DNA of 64,000 nt from Chaenocephalus aceratus. Taxonomy: Eukaryota; Chordata; Actinopteri; Perciformes; Channichthyidae. This document shows positions 1 to 26,270 of the stretch, one piece after another (within the stretch, counting starts at the first letter, position 1; every line of letters begins with the position of its first letter). The position numbers were made by a program, and so were the translations under genes. The stretch lies in assembly GCA_023974075.1 (NCBI GenBank), contig CM043799.1:9848281-9912280 (forward strand), given 5' to 3'. Below the pieces are notes generated by a model. That model searched no databases and was not told the DNA's origin. It saw only the letters and a list, made by a program, of their open reading frames with translations.

Positions 1-302
1 CACTTCCCGCCCCGCCCCCGTCTAACTGTACAGAAAGCGGCGAGATGCATTTCCTTAGGAATCGACAAACAGAACCGAAACTAACATTTCTAAACGAACA
101 ATGGCGGACACGTACAATTTGCGAATGAGTTCTGCCTTTTGTAAACTGAATTTATCTATAATTTGTCAATAAATCAGGGCGAAAACCGTCACTTGTCCGC
201 CGGACAAGTCAATTGAAAGATCTACTTGTCCGATATTGTAAATAACACGTCCCGGACGGTGGGACGTGTACTTTTTCGGGACGTGTACTTTTTCGCACAC
301 TG
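1..302 (-). mobile_element. Terminal part of an hAT-like transposon, cut by the window edge
   Basis: This stretch is the reverse complement of the left part of the element at 11381-12804. It ends in CACACTG, matching the CAGTGTG start of that copy. The subterminal zone carries several ACTTGTCC / GGACAAGT motifs in both orientations, as expected for transposase-binding repeats near hAT ends. No transposase is visible. The rest of the element lies before the window. Confidence 0.6.
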
Positions 303-415
303 AATGTGTCTTTCAATTGTATACTGAACTATTTGTGGTTTTGTATGTTTATAAAAATGTAAGTGAAAAAAAAAAAGAGTTTAAAGGGAAAAGCTTGCAG
401 TTTTGACAGTTCAAA

Positions 416-580
416 GTCCAGTATTTTGTCTGAAAGAAAGGAAGTCCCCGCTTCATATCTGTACCTTGATTCCTTTTCGTTCAGCCTCTCACTCGTCTTC
501 TCAAAAAAACGACTGTGAAGAGAGAGGGCATCTTCAGTCTGGAAACTCTTATTTTTCAGCCAGTCTAATTCTAAAAGGGA
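416..580. repeat. Block duplicated upstream of tubulin copies A and B (first copy)
   Basis: About 165 bp that aligns, with scattered differences, to 6645-6808. Shared words include AGTATTTTGTCT, TTCCTTTTCGTT and TTTCAGCCAGTCTAATTCT. It lies about 2.4 kb before the start of copy A; the partner lies about 0.8 kb before copy B. The simplest reading is flanking sequence carried along in an old tandem duplication. No coding potential is seen. Confidence 0.55.
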
Positions 581-1018
581 GAGAGAGAGTAGATTAAAAA
601 AAGATTCATAATCAGTAATCATGAGGAGGATTTAGAGGTTGTGACCAAGAGTATCAATCACTGAGTGTGTTTACATGGCAGTTTAAAAACAGTTTTGAAT
701 CCAATGCGAAACAGCTCAAATGAACGAAGGAGATACACTTCTGTTGTCTTGTTTTACTGCTGATTAAAAAAGATAAATCCAGATGATGGGTAAGTACACC
801 AAAGTCTTGAAGCCAGAAACCTGTCTGAGATAACACAGGCCGTACATTAATGACAGATGTACAGCCTGTGGATGAGCCATGATCTATTTTTATCTGTGTT
901 AATGTTGAGCTACAGATGTTTGCACCATATGTGATTGTGTAGCTTGTCATCTTAGCAGGTTACAAGATTGTAAATAACACATTCTTTTGCAGCCTTTAGA
1001 GTTGTTAGTTTTTTTTGT

Positions 1019-1110
1019 ACCTTATCCTAAAAGAGGGTCTAAGGACATATTGTAAAGCCCCAAGTGATATTGGTCAGTATATATAAAATTGATTTGAATG
1101 GAAAAGCCTG
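1019..1110 (+). mobile_element. L2-type LINE 3'-end fragment
   Basis: It contains the fish L2 3'-UTR words GGGTCTAAGGACA, TTGTAAAGCCCC and GTGATATTGGTCAGTATATA, followed by an ATTGATTTG-like tail. The same 3' end, in the opposite orientation, occurs at 11295-11380 and 12805-12860 in the longer LINE inside copy B. No open reading frame. Confidence 0.55.
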
Positions 1111-1934
1111 CAGTGCCAGAGGATCAGGATCCTGGATAGTACTGGAACATTTCAACATGGTTCCTTTCAATGTAGATGTCATGTCCCACATACTGTCACC
1201 AGCAAGACTCAAAAACAGGATTATAAAGTGTAAACACACCTGTTACTTCATAGAGGTTAACATAGAGAGATATTGTTCTCCCTAAAGCTTATAAGGAGGA
1301 GAATTTCGTCAAAAAACGACAGACTTGTGCCTCCGCCCTTTAGGTTCGGTTATTAGCAGAAACACGCCTTGTAGAGGATTACTGGCCATATTCAGTTCAC
1401 TTTGTCTTATAGATTCGTTATAATGTGGACTTGCTAACGCACAACACAACAATAACGCCTAATTGTCTTTGTTTATTTGAATGTTGCACTTGCATCATAT
1501 ACAGTGTAAACACATATTCAGACAGTATACTAACTTCCAGAACTAACCGTAGAGGAATGCAAACTGCTTGACAGAGCTAAGCTAGCTCCGTCATTCAGAC
1601 GTTAGGACAGCTAATGTCAGCTAGCTCGTGCTAACGGGTTCCTCTCTCAACATAATGATTGACAACAGAGTATTAGAACCATTATTAATTCATTTAAATA
1701 TGAAGTGCTAACCCTTGGACGAATCTTCAACTTTGTTTGGCTCTACTTCTGCAAAAGCTGGAAACAGGGCCATGATGATGTCGCATGTAAACAGTCGCAC
1801 GACTATGACGTCACTTGACGATTACAAAAACACATCTACAAATGAACAGACTCATTTTTATCTGTAAATTCAAACTTCTACTGGAAAATGTGACGTTTAT
1901 GAAAAATGCAATTATGCCAACAGTATGGGGGGAC
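1111..1934. other. Stretch with no recognised gene
   Basis: A/T-rich, with GCTAGCT-like words around 1580-1635 that recur in other repeat-derived parts of the window. Open frames are short and without recognisable motifs. Nothing here can be called. Confidence 0.4.
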
Positions 1935-2342
1935 CTATATGGAAACAGAGCAGCACCTCCTCACACAATGCCAACAATTTGAACATCGGAAATAAATCTT
2001 CCCAAAACTCAATACTAAGCATCCCCAAATATTTAAAGATGAAAAGCTTAAAATATTACCCGTGGAAATAAAGAAAGCTGCAGGACAGTTTGTCTCTGCC
2101 TGCCACAGAATGAGCGACTGACATCTCACGCCAGGCCTCACATCTCACGTCTTTGTTTAATTGTTATTATCATTTTATTTGGAATGTATTATATGAACTG
2201 AATGCATTTTCCTTCCTTGTGTTCCTGAAATGAGCAGTTCGCTTCAAATATGTATTTGTGTATGGATGTTGCAGCGATACAGAGCTTTAGCAATATTGTA
2301 TGTAAATGTTTATGCTAATAAAGCTATTGAATTGAATTGAAT
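1935..2342 (+). mobile_element. 3' end of a non-LTR retrotransposon
   Basis: A frame from about 1938 to 2120 reads like the C-terminus of LINE ORF2 proteins: TEQHLLTQCQQFEHRK, an in-frame stop, then KAAGQFVSACHRMSD and a stop. About 190 bases later the sequence ends in AATAAAGC and a short ATTGA tandem tail, typical of LINE 3' ends. It is 5'-truncated and dead. The clade is not assigned. Confidence 0.6.
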
Positions 2343-2452
2343 TAATATGTGTCTCTGAGTGTAGAGTTTTTGTAGGTGCAGACAGGGGGGGTACGCTCGT
2401 TCAGTAATCCATCCCTGAGTTAGAATACCTATGCTTAATATACACATAAAAA

Positions 2453-2578
2453 ACCACAAGATTTGTATTGTATCATTGTAGAAAAAGGTCATAGGTACGT
2501 GCATAGATGTTGTGGCCCACATGATCTATGCACGTACCTATGACCTTTTTTTACAATGATACAATACAAATCGTGTGG
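2453..2578. repeat. Near-perfect foldback hairpin (MITE-like)
   Basis: The left arm (2453-2508) and right arm (2524-2578) are near-perfect reverse complements of about 56 bp separated by a 15-base loop. Key words are GTATTGTATCATTGTA on the left and TACAATGATACAATAC on the right. No coding capacity. It sits about 450 bp before tubulin copy A. Confidence 0.8.
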
Positions 2579-2839
2579 GGTTGGGTTTTCATTGAGATTA
2601 CATTGATTGATTACTGTGCATACAAAGGGTGTGTCTGCAGAAACGCTGCTCCGCTGGATGTAGTAATAGCTTTGATACTTTGCTGTGGTTTTTTCAAACG
2701 ACACCTGTGGCAACATTGGGGCAGGGAGACATTTATATTATTGAAGACAAATAGAGTTAAGAAATATGTATATATCTTTTTTTATTGTTAAATGTGTTTT
2801 TCTTATTGTTATAGGAAGTAGAGCATTATGTTCCACACT

Positions 2840-3022
2840 CCAATACAGTAGGTGGCGGTAATGCGCCTTTAACGCTGATCACCCGCCATAAAAACCGTGA
2901 AAAGACGAAGCAGAAGCAGAAGAAAAAGAACGCTGTTCCTGTCACACCTTATTCTCCGCTTCGTTCGCAGCTGAATCACTGCAGTCCAACAACTTAGCCT
3001 TTTTCGGTCTTTGTTCACCAAA
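2840..3022 (+). promoter_or_regulatory. Promoter and 5' UTR of tubulin copy A
   Basis: The stretch before the ATG holds a TATA-like CATAAAAAC at about 2886 and a purine-rich tract. The leader contains AGCTGAATCACTGCAGT and TTTTTCGGTCTTTG, which resemble the leaders of copies B-D (GCTGGATCACTACAG and TTTTTCGG). The CCAAT boxes seen in B-D are not found here, so copy A appears to use a diverged promoter. The transcription start is not determined. Confidence 0.5.
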
Positions 3023-5949
<2,927 letters not shown>

Positions 5950-6310
5950 ATGCCCACAACAACCTTTTTCTCTCCCAATGCAACAGTTAATTAAAGTGGT
6001 CATATTATGCTTAGTTCCAGGGACCGATTTGCATTTTGTGCCTCTTCTGTGACATGTTTACATGGCTTAATGTTCAAAACGTGCTTTATTTTTCTCATTC
6101 TGCTGCTGTATTCATTTGTGATAATGTAACAGTGACCAGACCAGGGGACTAATCACTGAATGTGACAATTACTGTCTGATGTGCAGTGTTATTCTTTTGC
6201 CAAAAAAATTCATGGTTTACACTAAAAGCTACAAATAGTGTCAGGAACTTGTCTCTGTTATAATATTCCTGATGTGCTTGTAGTGGTAAATTGGGATCAA
6301 ATGTGATTTT

Positions 6311-6316
6311 AATAAA
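6311..6316 (+). terminator. Polyadenylation signal of copy A
   Basis: AATAAA lies about 360 bases after the stop codon of copy A and is followed by T/GT-rich sequence (TGTATTATTTGG, TGTTGTT). It is the most plausible 3' end of this transcript. Confidence 0.55.
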
Positions 6317-7440
6317 GATGTATTATTTGGTTCCAAATGGTGTTGTTACTTTTGGCTCAACTGAATTATGACCAATGTTTTATTTACTGAACTTATGAAG
6401 TAGTCTAATTTGTTAGCTTGAATTGAAGCCAATAAGAGTGACAAAAGGGTACTCCGTAACTATCTCAAATTATGATTTTGAACAACATTAAAGATTCAGA
6501 TCGAAGACTCATTTACTAAGTACTTTCAATACTTGTAATAAATAAAAAAAGATTAAATCACCTTTTTTTTTTTTAGCACCTTTTTAAACGGTATCAAATT
6601 GAAGTACACACATTGTCACATGCTTGAGCCTCCAAAGTAGGTCATCTAGTATTTTGTCTAAAACAAAGAAACAAGCTTCTACTTTTGACCCATACATTAA
6701 TTCCTTTTCGTTTAGCCTCTTGTCTTATCCAAAAAACAACCTTGAAGACAGAGGGTGTCTTTTGTCTGAACTCGTTTCTTATATTTCAGCCAGTCTAATT
6801 CTTCAAGTGTAAATCTAGTACACAAATTACATGTATACAAGCTTACATTACTGGCCAAATGAAACCTTGTGCATCAGATAAGATGTTATTAGGCCCTCTT
6901 TCACCCGCTTGTGGTGACTAAATAGATTAATACCCCTTCCTCCATACTGACCTAGCGTGAGGGATTAGTAGAATAGGCCAACTAATGCTGCTGATTTTGA
7001 GACAATGGGCCTCTGCCCTGTGTACAGACATGCAGAAGACTCCACAATGTCTCCTACATAGCAGCATTGCACACTGAGCTGTTAATCCTCCGGTTTTGTT
7101 TATTTCTGGGTGATATGTCGGCCTACCGTACTACCTCTGAAGTGTAGCCTGCAAGTCACCTAATAAACACAAAACAATTATGATATTGTCATAGATACAA
7201 ATTGTTAAGGTGTATATAAAGGAATTATGTTTAATATTCATATTTTCATGGGTCTTTGTGTTTCCTCAATGTAGACTCTTATATATTCTTTATTTGAGCA
7301 GCAGGAAGGCTTGTGTAATAGAGAAGAAAATGAATACTAAAATGTAAGATAGGTTGTTTTTTCATTCAAACTACTAAATTAAGAATTATACATGCAAAGT
7401 ATCTCTCCTGGAAACGCTGTTGTGTTGTGTTACCAAGACA
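6317..7440. other. Intergenic region between copies A and B
   Basis: Apart from the duplicated block at 6645-6808, nothing is recognised. The sequence is A/T-rich with only short frames and no transposon ends that could be paired. Confidence 0.4.
6645..6808. repeat. Block duplicated upstream of tubulin copies A and B (second copy)
   Basis: Homologous to 416-580 in the same orientation relative to the genes. It shares TTCCTTTTCGTTTAGCCTCT-like and TTTCAGCCAGTCTAATTCT words. The two copies have clearly diverged, so the duplication is not recent. Confidence 0.55.
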
Positions 7441-7655
7441 ACCTAGCCCCCTTACCAGTCAAAACTCTAAACCAAGTTTTTCGACCAATAAGATGACTGC
7501 TGAGCTTTGAGTGACATGAATTTGGACCTATCGCGTTAATCGGCCAACAGTAGATTGATACACACCCATCCTCTCCAGTTAGTTCGTAGCTGGATCACTA
7601 CAGAAGTAACAACTTTGTCTTTTTCAGGCGTTTGAACGTTTTTAATTCAACCAAC
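7441..7655 (+). promoter_or_regulatory. Promoter and 5' UTR of tubulin copy B
   Basis: Aligns to the promoters of copies C and D. Shared elements are CCAGTCAAAACTC, a CCAAT box at 7485-7489 followed by AAGATGACTG, GAGTGACAT, TTTGGACC, and the leader TAGCTGGATCACTACAG with TTTGTCTTTTTC before the ATG. The second CCAAT of copies C and D is altered here to CCTAT. Conservation across three copies suggests that this roughly 200-bp block is the core regulatory region. Confidence 0.6.
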
Positions 7656-19271
<11,616 letters not shown>

Positions 19272-19323
19272 AAGCCGAGCCCAAACGCATCATTGTAGAA
19301 TTATTGACAATTGGATTTTAATC

Positions 19324-19329
19324 AATAAA
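19324..19329 (+). terminator. Polyadenylation signal of copy B
   Basis: AATAAA about 55 bases after the stop codon. The same context occurs at 50960 after copy C, which supports a conserved 3' end. Confidence 0.6.
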
Positions 19330-19974
19330 ACTACAGTTTCAAATAATCGCACAGTAGTTCCTGAATGTCGCACAATGATAACAGTTCTTGTCCATTCTTG
19401 TCCAGCCTTGTTTTTGCCTTGTATTCTGTTCTTCCTTCCTGCTTTGGATACCAATGTTTTTATCTTGTCTTGTGTGTTCTGTTCACTCTTTTTCAAGATG
19501 CAAGGTTTATTTGTTATGAAAGAGAACCTAACAGTGACCAGTTCAAGGCACTGAACTTGACAAATCCTGTTTGATATGAAGATTAATTGTTTTGAAGGAA
19601 CTGATCACTGTTACAATATTCCTAGTGTGCGTGTACTGGGAGGTTATTACAACAAATGTTGAGATGAATTTTAAGAAAAGAGTTGTGATTTGGTGCTACA
19701 TTGTGTTTCTGAACTGAACTATGACCAATGTTTTGTTTACTGAAATGTAATGCTCTTATTTATTAGTGTTCAGCGACTATCTAAATAACCAACAATCTAG
19801 CTGTTGAGAGGCAAAATGCAGGGATTTCTGTCCGACACGCTTTGTCCATATATATAAGCACAGTCCAAGTAATTTAGTAATCCAGTTAATTGATTCCCGG
19901 TGAAAGATGATAGGCAGTAGGTGTTGTTATGTTAAGATGAGTTGTTTAATGCGGTGATAAGTGCCCTCAACAGA

Positions 19975-20545
19975 AATTAAATGCTCCCTGAACTCTACGC
20001 ACACACACGCACCTACACACTGTACAAAATGCACCTACAGCTCCTAAAGCATATAATATCAGGCGACAGCCATTTTATTATGTGAAGCACTAAATGGTTT
20101 TAGACAAATATCGACTGTTTGTTTGTAGATATCTACTAAACTAAAGCATACAAATAAAGAGAGTAATGTAGGCCTGTTATACTGAGTGATATATATTATA
20201 CACACTGCTCTGCTTTCTGCACGAACCTCACAGCTGTTCTCACTGTAAACATCGCGTCTGATTCAAGCAGTTAATAAAATAATATCCAGGGGATGCATGC
20301 AGAGCTGTCATTGGCTGAGATAAGTCTGGCCGTGCATCACGACTCTTTGAAACATCACTGTTGTCGGAAATGCATCCGCGGAGGAGCCGTGGAGGACCCA
20401 TCAGTGTATCCTCGATCATAGTTCCTCCAGAGAGCCTCCTCAACGCTCGGTCCTCGAAGTGCATTTAGAGAAATTAGATGTCCTTCAACATCATTTCCGG
20501 GTAACTACCGGAGGACCGAGGAGTCGAGGAGGGGTAATTAGTTAA
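19975..20545 (-). repeat. Partial copy of the GAGGCTTCTC-type element
   Basis: Reverse complement of about 43440-44000, including CTCCTCCGCGGATGCATTTCC and the terminal GGAGTCGAGGAGGGG-like word near 20520. The far end is missing. A non-coding transposon copy; the family is placed as PIF/Harbinger-like from the complete copy at 43416-44545. Confidence 0.6.
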
Positions 20546-21411
20546 ATGAGAAAGGGCCCAGGTCATTTGGTTCTCGAGTCCTCCATTTTGGCTTTAAGCA
20601 CAACTGAACAATTTAGGAATAAACGGGGCCCCGCTATCCATGTTTTCTTACCTTAACGGTCGGCATCTACATAGCTAAATGGATGCGACATACAACAATA
20701 GACGAAATGACGCCGGAGCCAGATAAACTATATTATTGGGTTAGTGCATCTGTCAAAATGTAGTTGTTGACGATATAATGTGGTTTATGTTGATGAATCC
20801 AACCGGCTATCCTAACTAACATTGAGCAAGTGACACATTTGCTACTGCAAGTATTCAAATCACGCATCAAAAGCTTCATCCACAAATATCCATTGTAAAT
20901 ACGCCCACATCAGACAAAGTTAATGATATTAGGTTAAATAATGAATGAGGAATTCAAAATAATAGGAAAGCAAGGTGAGATAATAAAATAAAAAAATTAT
21001 TGTAAGTCATGAAAATTAGATAGTAAGACAATGATTTTAGATGCGTTGTCATTATTTTGTTTATAGTTTCTCATAATAATGACTTACGGACTTAGTGGCA
21101 GAAATAGGCTTCCATACATGTGTGACTGCGACCATTTGACTCATAGCATCACAGAAAATGACAAATGGCAGGTTTCTGTAAGACAGGGCAACATAACAAG
21201 TCCAAATGCACATAACACTGGCTAGGTGTGGTTCATAATCTTACTTATCCATTTATATCTATGCATATGAAGATTATACTCTTGTGATATTTATGCAAAT
21301 TCAATGATAGAAGCATCCTATGCAAAGTGTCTGTCCATCCAAAGCAGATCCCTTTTGTCACGTTAACAGATAACTGCTTTACTCTTCTCTAACCCTGATC
21401 AAGCTCACTTC
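20546..21411. other. Stretch with no recognised gene
   Basis: A/T-rich, without paired termini or protein motifs. Frames are short. Confidence 0.4.
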
Positions 21412-22388
21412 CAGTGCATCCGGAAAGTATTCATACCCCTTCACCGTTATGTTACATGCAGCCTTATTTCAAAATGGATTAAATTCATTTTTTTTCTCAA
21501 CATTCCACACACAATACCCCATAATTACAAAGTGAATACGTTTTTAAAGAATTTGTTGCAAATGTGTTCAAAATAATCAAATGAAATATATAATTATATG
21601 TTTCTATAACTTGATTGGAGTCCACCAATCAATCATTCAATTGATTGGACATGACTTGGAAAGGAACACATCTATCTAGATAAGGTCCCACTGTTGACAG
21701 TGCATAGAAGAGCACAAACCAAGTCATGAGGTCCAAGGAATTGTATGTAGACCTCAGAGACAGGATTGTATCAAGGCACAGATCTGGGGAAGGGTACAGA
21801 AATGTTTATGCAGCATTGAAGGTCCCAACGAGCACAGTGATCTCCATTATTCTCAAATGGAAGATGTTTGAAACCACCAGGGCTCTTCCTAGAGCTGGCC
21901 GCCCAAACCAAACTGAGCAATTGGGGAGAAGGGCCTTAGGCAGAAAGGTGACCAAGAAGTTAGAACCCGATGGTCAGTCTGTCACGGCCTGCTCCCTCAC
22001 TCACCTATTTTCTGCATTAGTATTTCTCAGTCACCTGGTAGTCACCCTGTTTCTCTCTCACACTCTAGGCGCATTCACACCGCAGTACTTTTCCCACAAA
22101 GGTTCATGAGAACTCTTTAGTTCTCATGAACTAAGTACAGATCGCGTTCACACCGGAATAAGTCCCTGGGGGAGGATTAAGCAAATGAAGCCGCTGACGT
22201 CACTTCTTCTTCTTCTGGGTTTACTGGCAGGCCGCAAACCACTTCAACAATAACAACAATCAGACAAGAGGACAAAACTATGGAAAAATAACCCCTCCCA
22301 CCCCCAGATCCGGACCATCCTTGTATTATTGCTAATTCAATCTATTATAGCATGCTAACAAACATGGTATTTACTTTATTTGTACAGA

Positions 22389-23152
22389 TCTGCATGGGAG
22401 ACGATGGCGCGATGCAGAGCGCTGTCTGTGATTGTGCACGGGGGATGTACAAATGCAGCCACGCTGCAGCATTGGCAATATGTGCCATGTGGCAGATCAG
22501 CTCCACAGATGTTGAGTGCCAGTGGAGGAAGCCTGGCACTTCCAAAGTAGTCCAGCCGGTGTCTCAACTTTACCAACAGTGAGAGGGACATACAACCCAC
22601 TGGCCAGAGACATCGCCACTCAGGATGTAGACTGGTTCAGGTCTGCACTGAGGGGCGCACAGTGTGGCATGGCATGGCTTTTGTCACCTGAGCCAGAGCC
22701 GCGGCCTCAACATCAGGCCATTGTCACCGTGCCGGAGCTGGTGAAGGGGCATGGGGTCGGGGGCTTGAGGCAATTCTTGCCTCAATGCGACTGAGCAGAG
22801 ACCAGCAAGCTGCCATCCAGACAGCCACCGGAGGACAGCGGACAAATCCTCAGTGGCAGTTACACAGGCGGGGCAGGTTGACAGCCAGCAAGTTTGGTGC
22901 TGTGCTGCGGTCGGGACTTTCATCCACTCCATGCGCGTCCCTCATGAAGAGGGTGCTCGGGGGGTACAACTTGGACGGAGTCATGGCTGTCAACTGGGGG
23001 GTTGTAAACGAGGCCGAAGGGGTGAAGGCTTTTGTGCAGGCCTATCAGGTGACAGTGTTCGAGTCTGGTCTCTTTGTGAGTGAGTCGGTGTTTTGGGAGC
23101 ATCCCCCGATGGACTTGTGCAGCCATCTGCCCTGCTGGAGGTGAAGTGTCCA
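22389..23152 (+). pseudogene. SWIM zinc finger plus YqaJ-type nuclease gene, fragment P1
   Basis: A frame at 22389-22580 encodes a SWIM-type zinc finger, CDCARGMYKCSHAAAL (C-x-C, then C-x-H). It continues as NPLARDIATQDVDWF and, after a frame change near 22760, SRDQQAAIQTATG, RGRLTASKFGAVLR, GVVNEAEGVKAF and FESGLFVSE. A one-base shift near 23105 is needed to read ASPDGLV, followed by LEVKCP at the end. RLTAS, the E of NEAEG, the D of SPDG and the E-x-K of LEVKCP are the YqaJ/lambda-exonuclease core. The gene stops there and is joined directly to 3'-UTR sequence that also follows P2 (25560-25815). SWIM fingers bind nucleic acid or protein; YqaJ nucleases resect DNA in phage recombination. Role in the fish is unknown. 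Confidence 0.65.
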
Positions 23153-23190
23153 CCATCATTGTACATGATGGTGTATATAGGATATATATA

Positions 23191-24257
23191 TAGGGCTGTC
23201 AAACGATTACAATTTTTAATCAGATTAATCACAGCTTAAAAATTAATTAATCATGATTAATCACCATTCGAACTATGTCCAAAACATGCCATTTATTTAT
23301 GTATATTGTTGTGGGAATGGAAAGATAAATGAAAGCAGGCGGATATATCCATTTAACATACAGTATCTATGTTTATTATAACATTTTTCTGCGTGTCAAA
23401 ATGAAAGACAACCCACACACCTATCAATCATCAAACCGTGGGGTCTTAATTCATTACGTGTTGATTTCTATCAACGGGGGAGTACTTCAGGAAAGTCGAC
23501 AGAGGGGGGGGGGGCGGCGGCGGCTAGTGGAGTACTTCGTGACCACAGAGTGTGAACGTTGTGATCAGCTGTTTTAGCGCAGTTCTCCAGTGAAGGGGGG
23601 AGTCTCCCTCCGCAGCCGGTTGGCGTAGTTTTGGCACAGTTCCGTTGTACAGACCGACGTTAACAGCAGCCCTGTCTGTGCACACGGAGACCGACTCTGT
23701 CGTCCGGTGATCGAACCGCCTTCTGGAAAAGCTTCACAAGTACGTCGGTACGCAAATGCGCTTTGTGACACAAGTGACGGTACGCATTTCAGATTACGCA
23801 CATAACCTGCGTACCAGTTATGTGCACCCTGTACCAGAGCCATATTATTACTATTATATGGCTCTGCCCTGTACTACAGCAAAAATATTCTGCGTCGGGA
23901 CTTCCGGCAACAACACCACGCTGTTATCAAAGATGTTCTATTGAGAAGACGATCACTACGTGACAAAAGTTTTCAAAACCGTGGCGACTGAAATCAATCT
24001 TACTAACTGCTGTCTGTGCAATTTACTCCGCGCGAGTTGGCAGACTTTATTTTGCTTCCTTTAACATCATTTTTCATGGTGGGGCTAAGCCCTTTCTTGG
24101 TATGGGTGTAGCCTACCCCAGCCATACCCTGGCGCTGCCACTGGTGGAACGTATGGGGCGGGCCATTCTGCACATGCGTTAAATGCGTTAAATATTTTAA
24201 CGCGATTAATTCAAAAAATTAATTACCGCCGTTAACGCGATAATTTTGACAGCACTA
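23191..24257 (+). mobile_element. hAT-like element H1
   Basis: Starts TAGGGCTGTCAAACGATTA and ends GACAGCACTA. It is flanked by AT-repeat sequence compatible with an 8-bp duplication. It is about 1.07 kb and nearly identical, inverted, to 28100-29153. No transposase. It holds a small hairpin around AGAGCCATATTA (23836-23868). It interrupts the 3' UTR of P1: 24258-24480 continues the sequence also seen at 25590-25815. Confidence 0.75.
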
Positions 24258-24473
24258 ATATATATATTTGTATACATATCTGTAAATTGTATAATTGTAT
24301 TTGATTTAAAAGTCTTTTTGATCTCTCTGTCTATAAACACAAACTGAGTAAGATTGACAATAAAGTTGACTTTGAAAAATATATATATTCTTTAAAAAAG
24401 TTGACTGTTGGAGAAATGAATCCAAATGAAACGTTGGACTGAACTACAACTACGCCTTTAAATCTCTACGGAC

Positions 24474-25815
24474 TGTTACACATTTTTTTGTGTGAAACCG
24501 CTCAGTGAACTACAGGTCTCTGGTCTCGCACAATACGCGTCACCATCACAAAGACGGCCGTCACATTTCACCTGTTTCTTTCAGAATGAGGCGAAAAGTA
24601 TAAAATGAGGTGAAAATCACTACAAGTCTGGGCATGTTGAGAGCTGTACATACACGAAAGGGGAGTTAGTCGGTTCTGTAAGAGCCCGCATGCGGGACCG
24701 GCTTTACAAGGTTTCGGTGAGTAATATGAGTGCAATGTGTAACGTTAATGTCAGCTAGCTAACATTAGCTAACAAGGTACACTAACGTGTTTTGTTTCAG
24801 GAACTAGTTTTCTCCTTAAGAACTTCGTGGTCTCTGTGTATGCTGTGGATAACATTAGTGTTCACAAGAACAAGGTACACTCCCGTGTTTTGTTTTAGTT
24901 GCTCTTCAGATTGAAGCGGCCAGTTTTATATCGACTATACAGTATAGTCTGTACTGTATGTGTGATCTCCTTTTACATCTCGTTGTGTCATTTGAGTTTA
25001 TTTGCTGTGTAGATTCAAGGATTTTGGTGACATGAACATGACCATCGCGGAGGCAGTCCAGTTACCATCCTTCTGTCTCCGTGAGGAGGGTGGGTCATAT
25101 ATTCTCAAGGAGAATCACCCATACTGGCACCAGTCCAAGGGCAGCTGCACATCACAGACCGGAGTCTCTGCTACTTTGTTGTGTGGACCAGAAGGAGGCG
25201 ATCATCATCCTCATCCCCAAAGACCCTGCATGGCATAGAAATCTCCTCATCCTGGAAAGATTCTACACCCAGCATATCACTGTGTTGGCCAGTAGAGAGG
25301 AGGACATTTAAATAAACATACTCTTAACACCCTCAGACTCTGCGTTGTGTTCCGTATGTGTGATGGGGTGTTATGCAGAGGGGAGGAAAACAGGACACAG
25401 CAGATTGGGATTGTGGTGGAGATGCTGAGCAGTTATTTAATTGTTGCATGTAATTATTATTATACTGCGTGCTTCTTAGTTATTCCATCTTTTGCTGTAA
25501 CATGGATCTGTATGTAACTCTATATTTACTTGTTATCTACCACACTCCCTTCTACATCATACACCATCATTATACATGATGGTGTATATAGGATATATAT
25601 ATTTGTATACATATCTGTAAATTGTATAATTTTATTTAAACGTCTTTTTGATCTCTCTGTCTATAAACACAAACTGAGTAAGATTGACAATAAAGTTGAC
25701 TTTGAAAAATATATATATTCTTTATGAAAATAGTTGCCTGTTGGCGAAATGAATCCAAATTAAACGTTGGACTGAACTACAACTACGCCTTTAAATCTCT
25801 CCGGACTGTTTTTCA
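24474..25815 (+). pseudogene. SWIM-YqaJ gene, second tandem fragment P2, internally deleted
   Basis: A first coding exon near 24608-24716 reads GENHYKSGHVESC, TKGELVGSVRARMRDRLYKV and then a donor site. The SWIM exon is missing. The last exon (about 25012-25311) reads FKDFGDMNMTIAEAVQLPSF, KENHPYWHQ, a frameshift, then CYFVVWT and ends EEDI with stop TAA at 25312. HPYWHQ-x-QGQL is the terminal YqaJ motif, and this exon continues where P1 breaks off after LEVKCP. A shared 3' UTR with GACAATAAAGTTGAC lies at 25685. The order P1, UTR, P2, UTR indicates a tandem duplication with deletions. Confidence 0.6.
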
Positions 25816-26215
25816 GTGGGATGGCAAGTTCCTATCTTTAAACATTTATTAGTTTTTTCTCAGAACAGATTTGATTTTCTGAAGTTAATTTAACTTTGCC
25901 GACCATGTAAGGTCATTATTAAAAAGGTACAATCAATTTGTTTAGGGTTGAATAAAATAATGATAAACATTTCATTTGGATAATTTACTGACAGAATAAG
26001 AAACAATGATGCTCTACTCACCTGTTCCCTTTTTATAAAGTGAAACAGTTGAAACGATAGATTTTAGTAAACTTAAAAACAACCTTCTCCAAAAGCTATC
26101 AAGGAATATACCGAATACTTATTTTAGAACTTTATTACATATTTTTATATAAATAGTTTGAATGATCCATAATTGACAGAAGCTTGTGTTTACACTGACC
26201 TGTTACTCATATATT

Positions 26216-26217
<2 letters not shown>
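25816..26217. other. Stretch with no recognised gene
   Basis: A/T-rich sequence between the P2 3' UTR and the LINE tail. No motifs were recognised. Confidence 0.4.
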
Positions 26218-26270
<53 letters not shown>

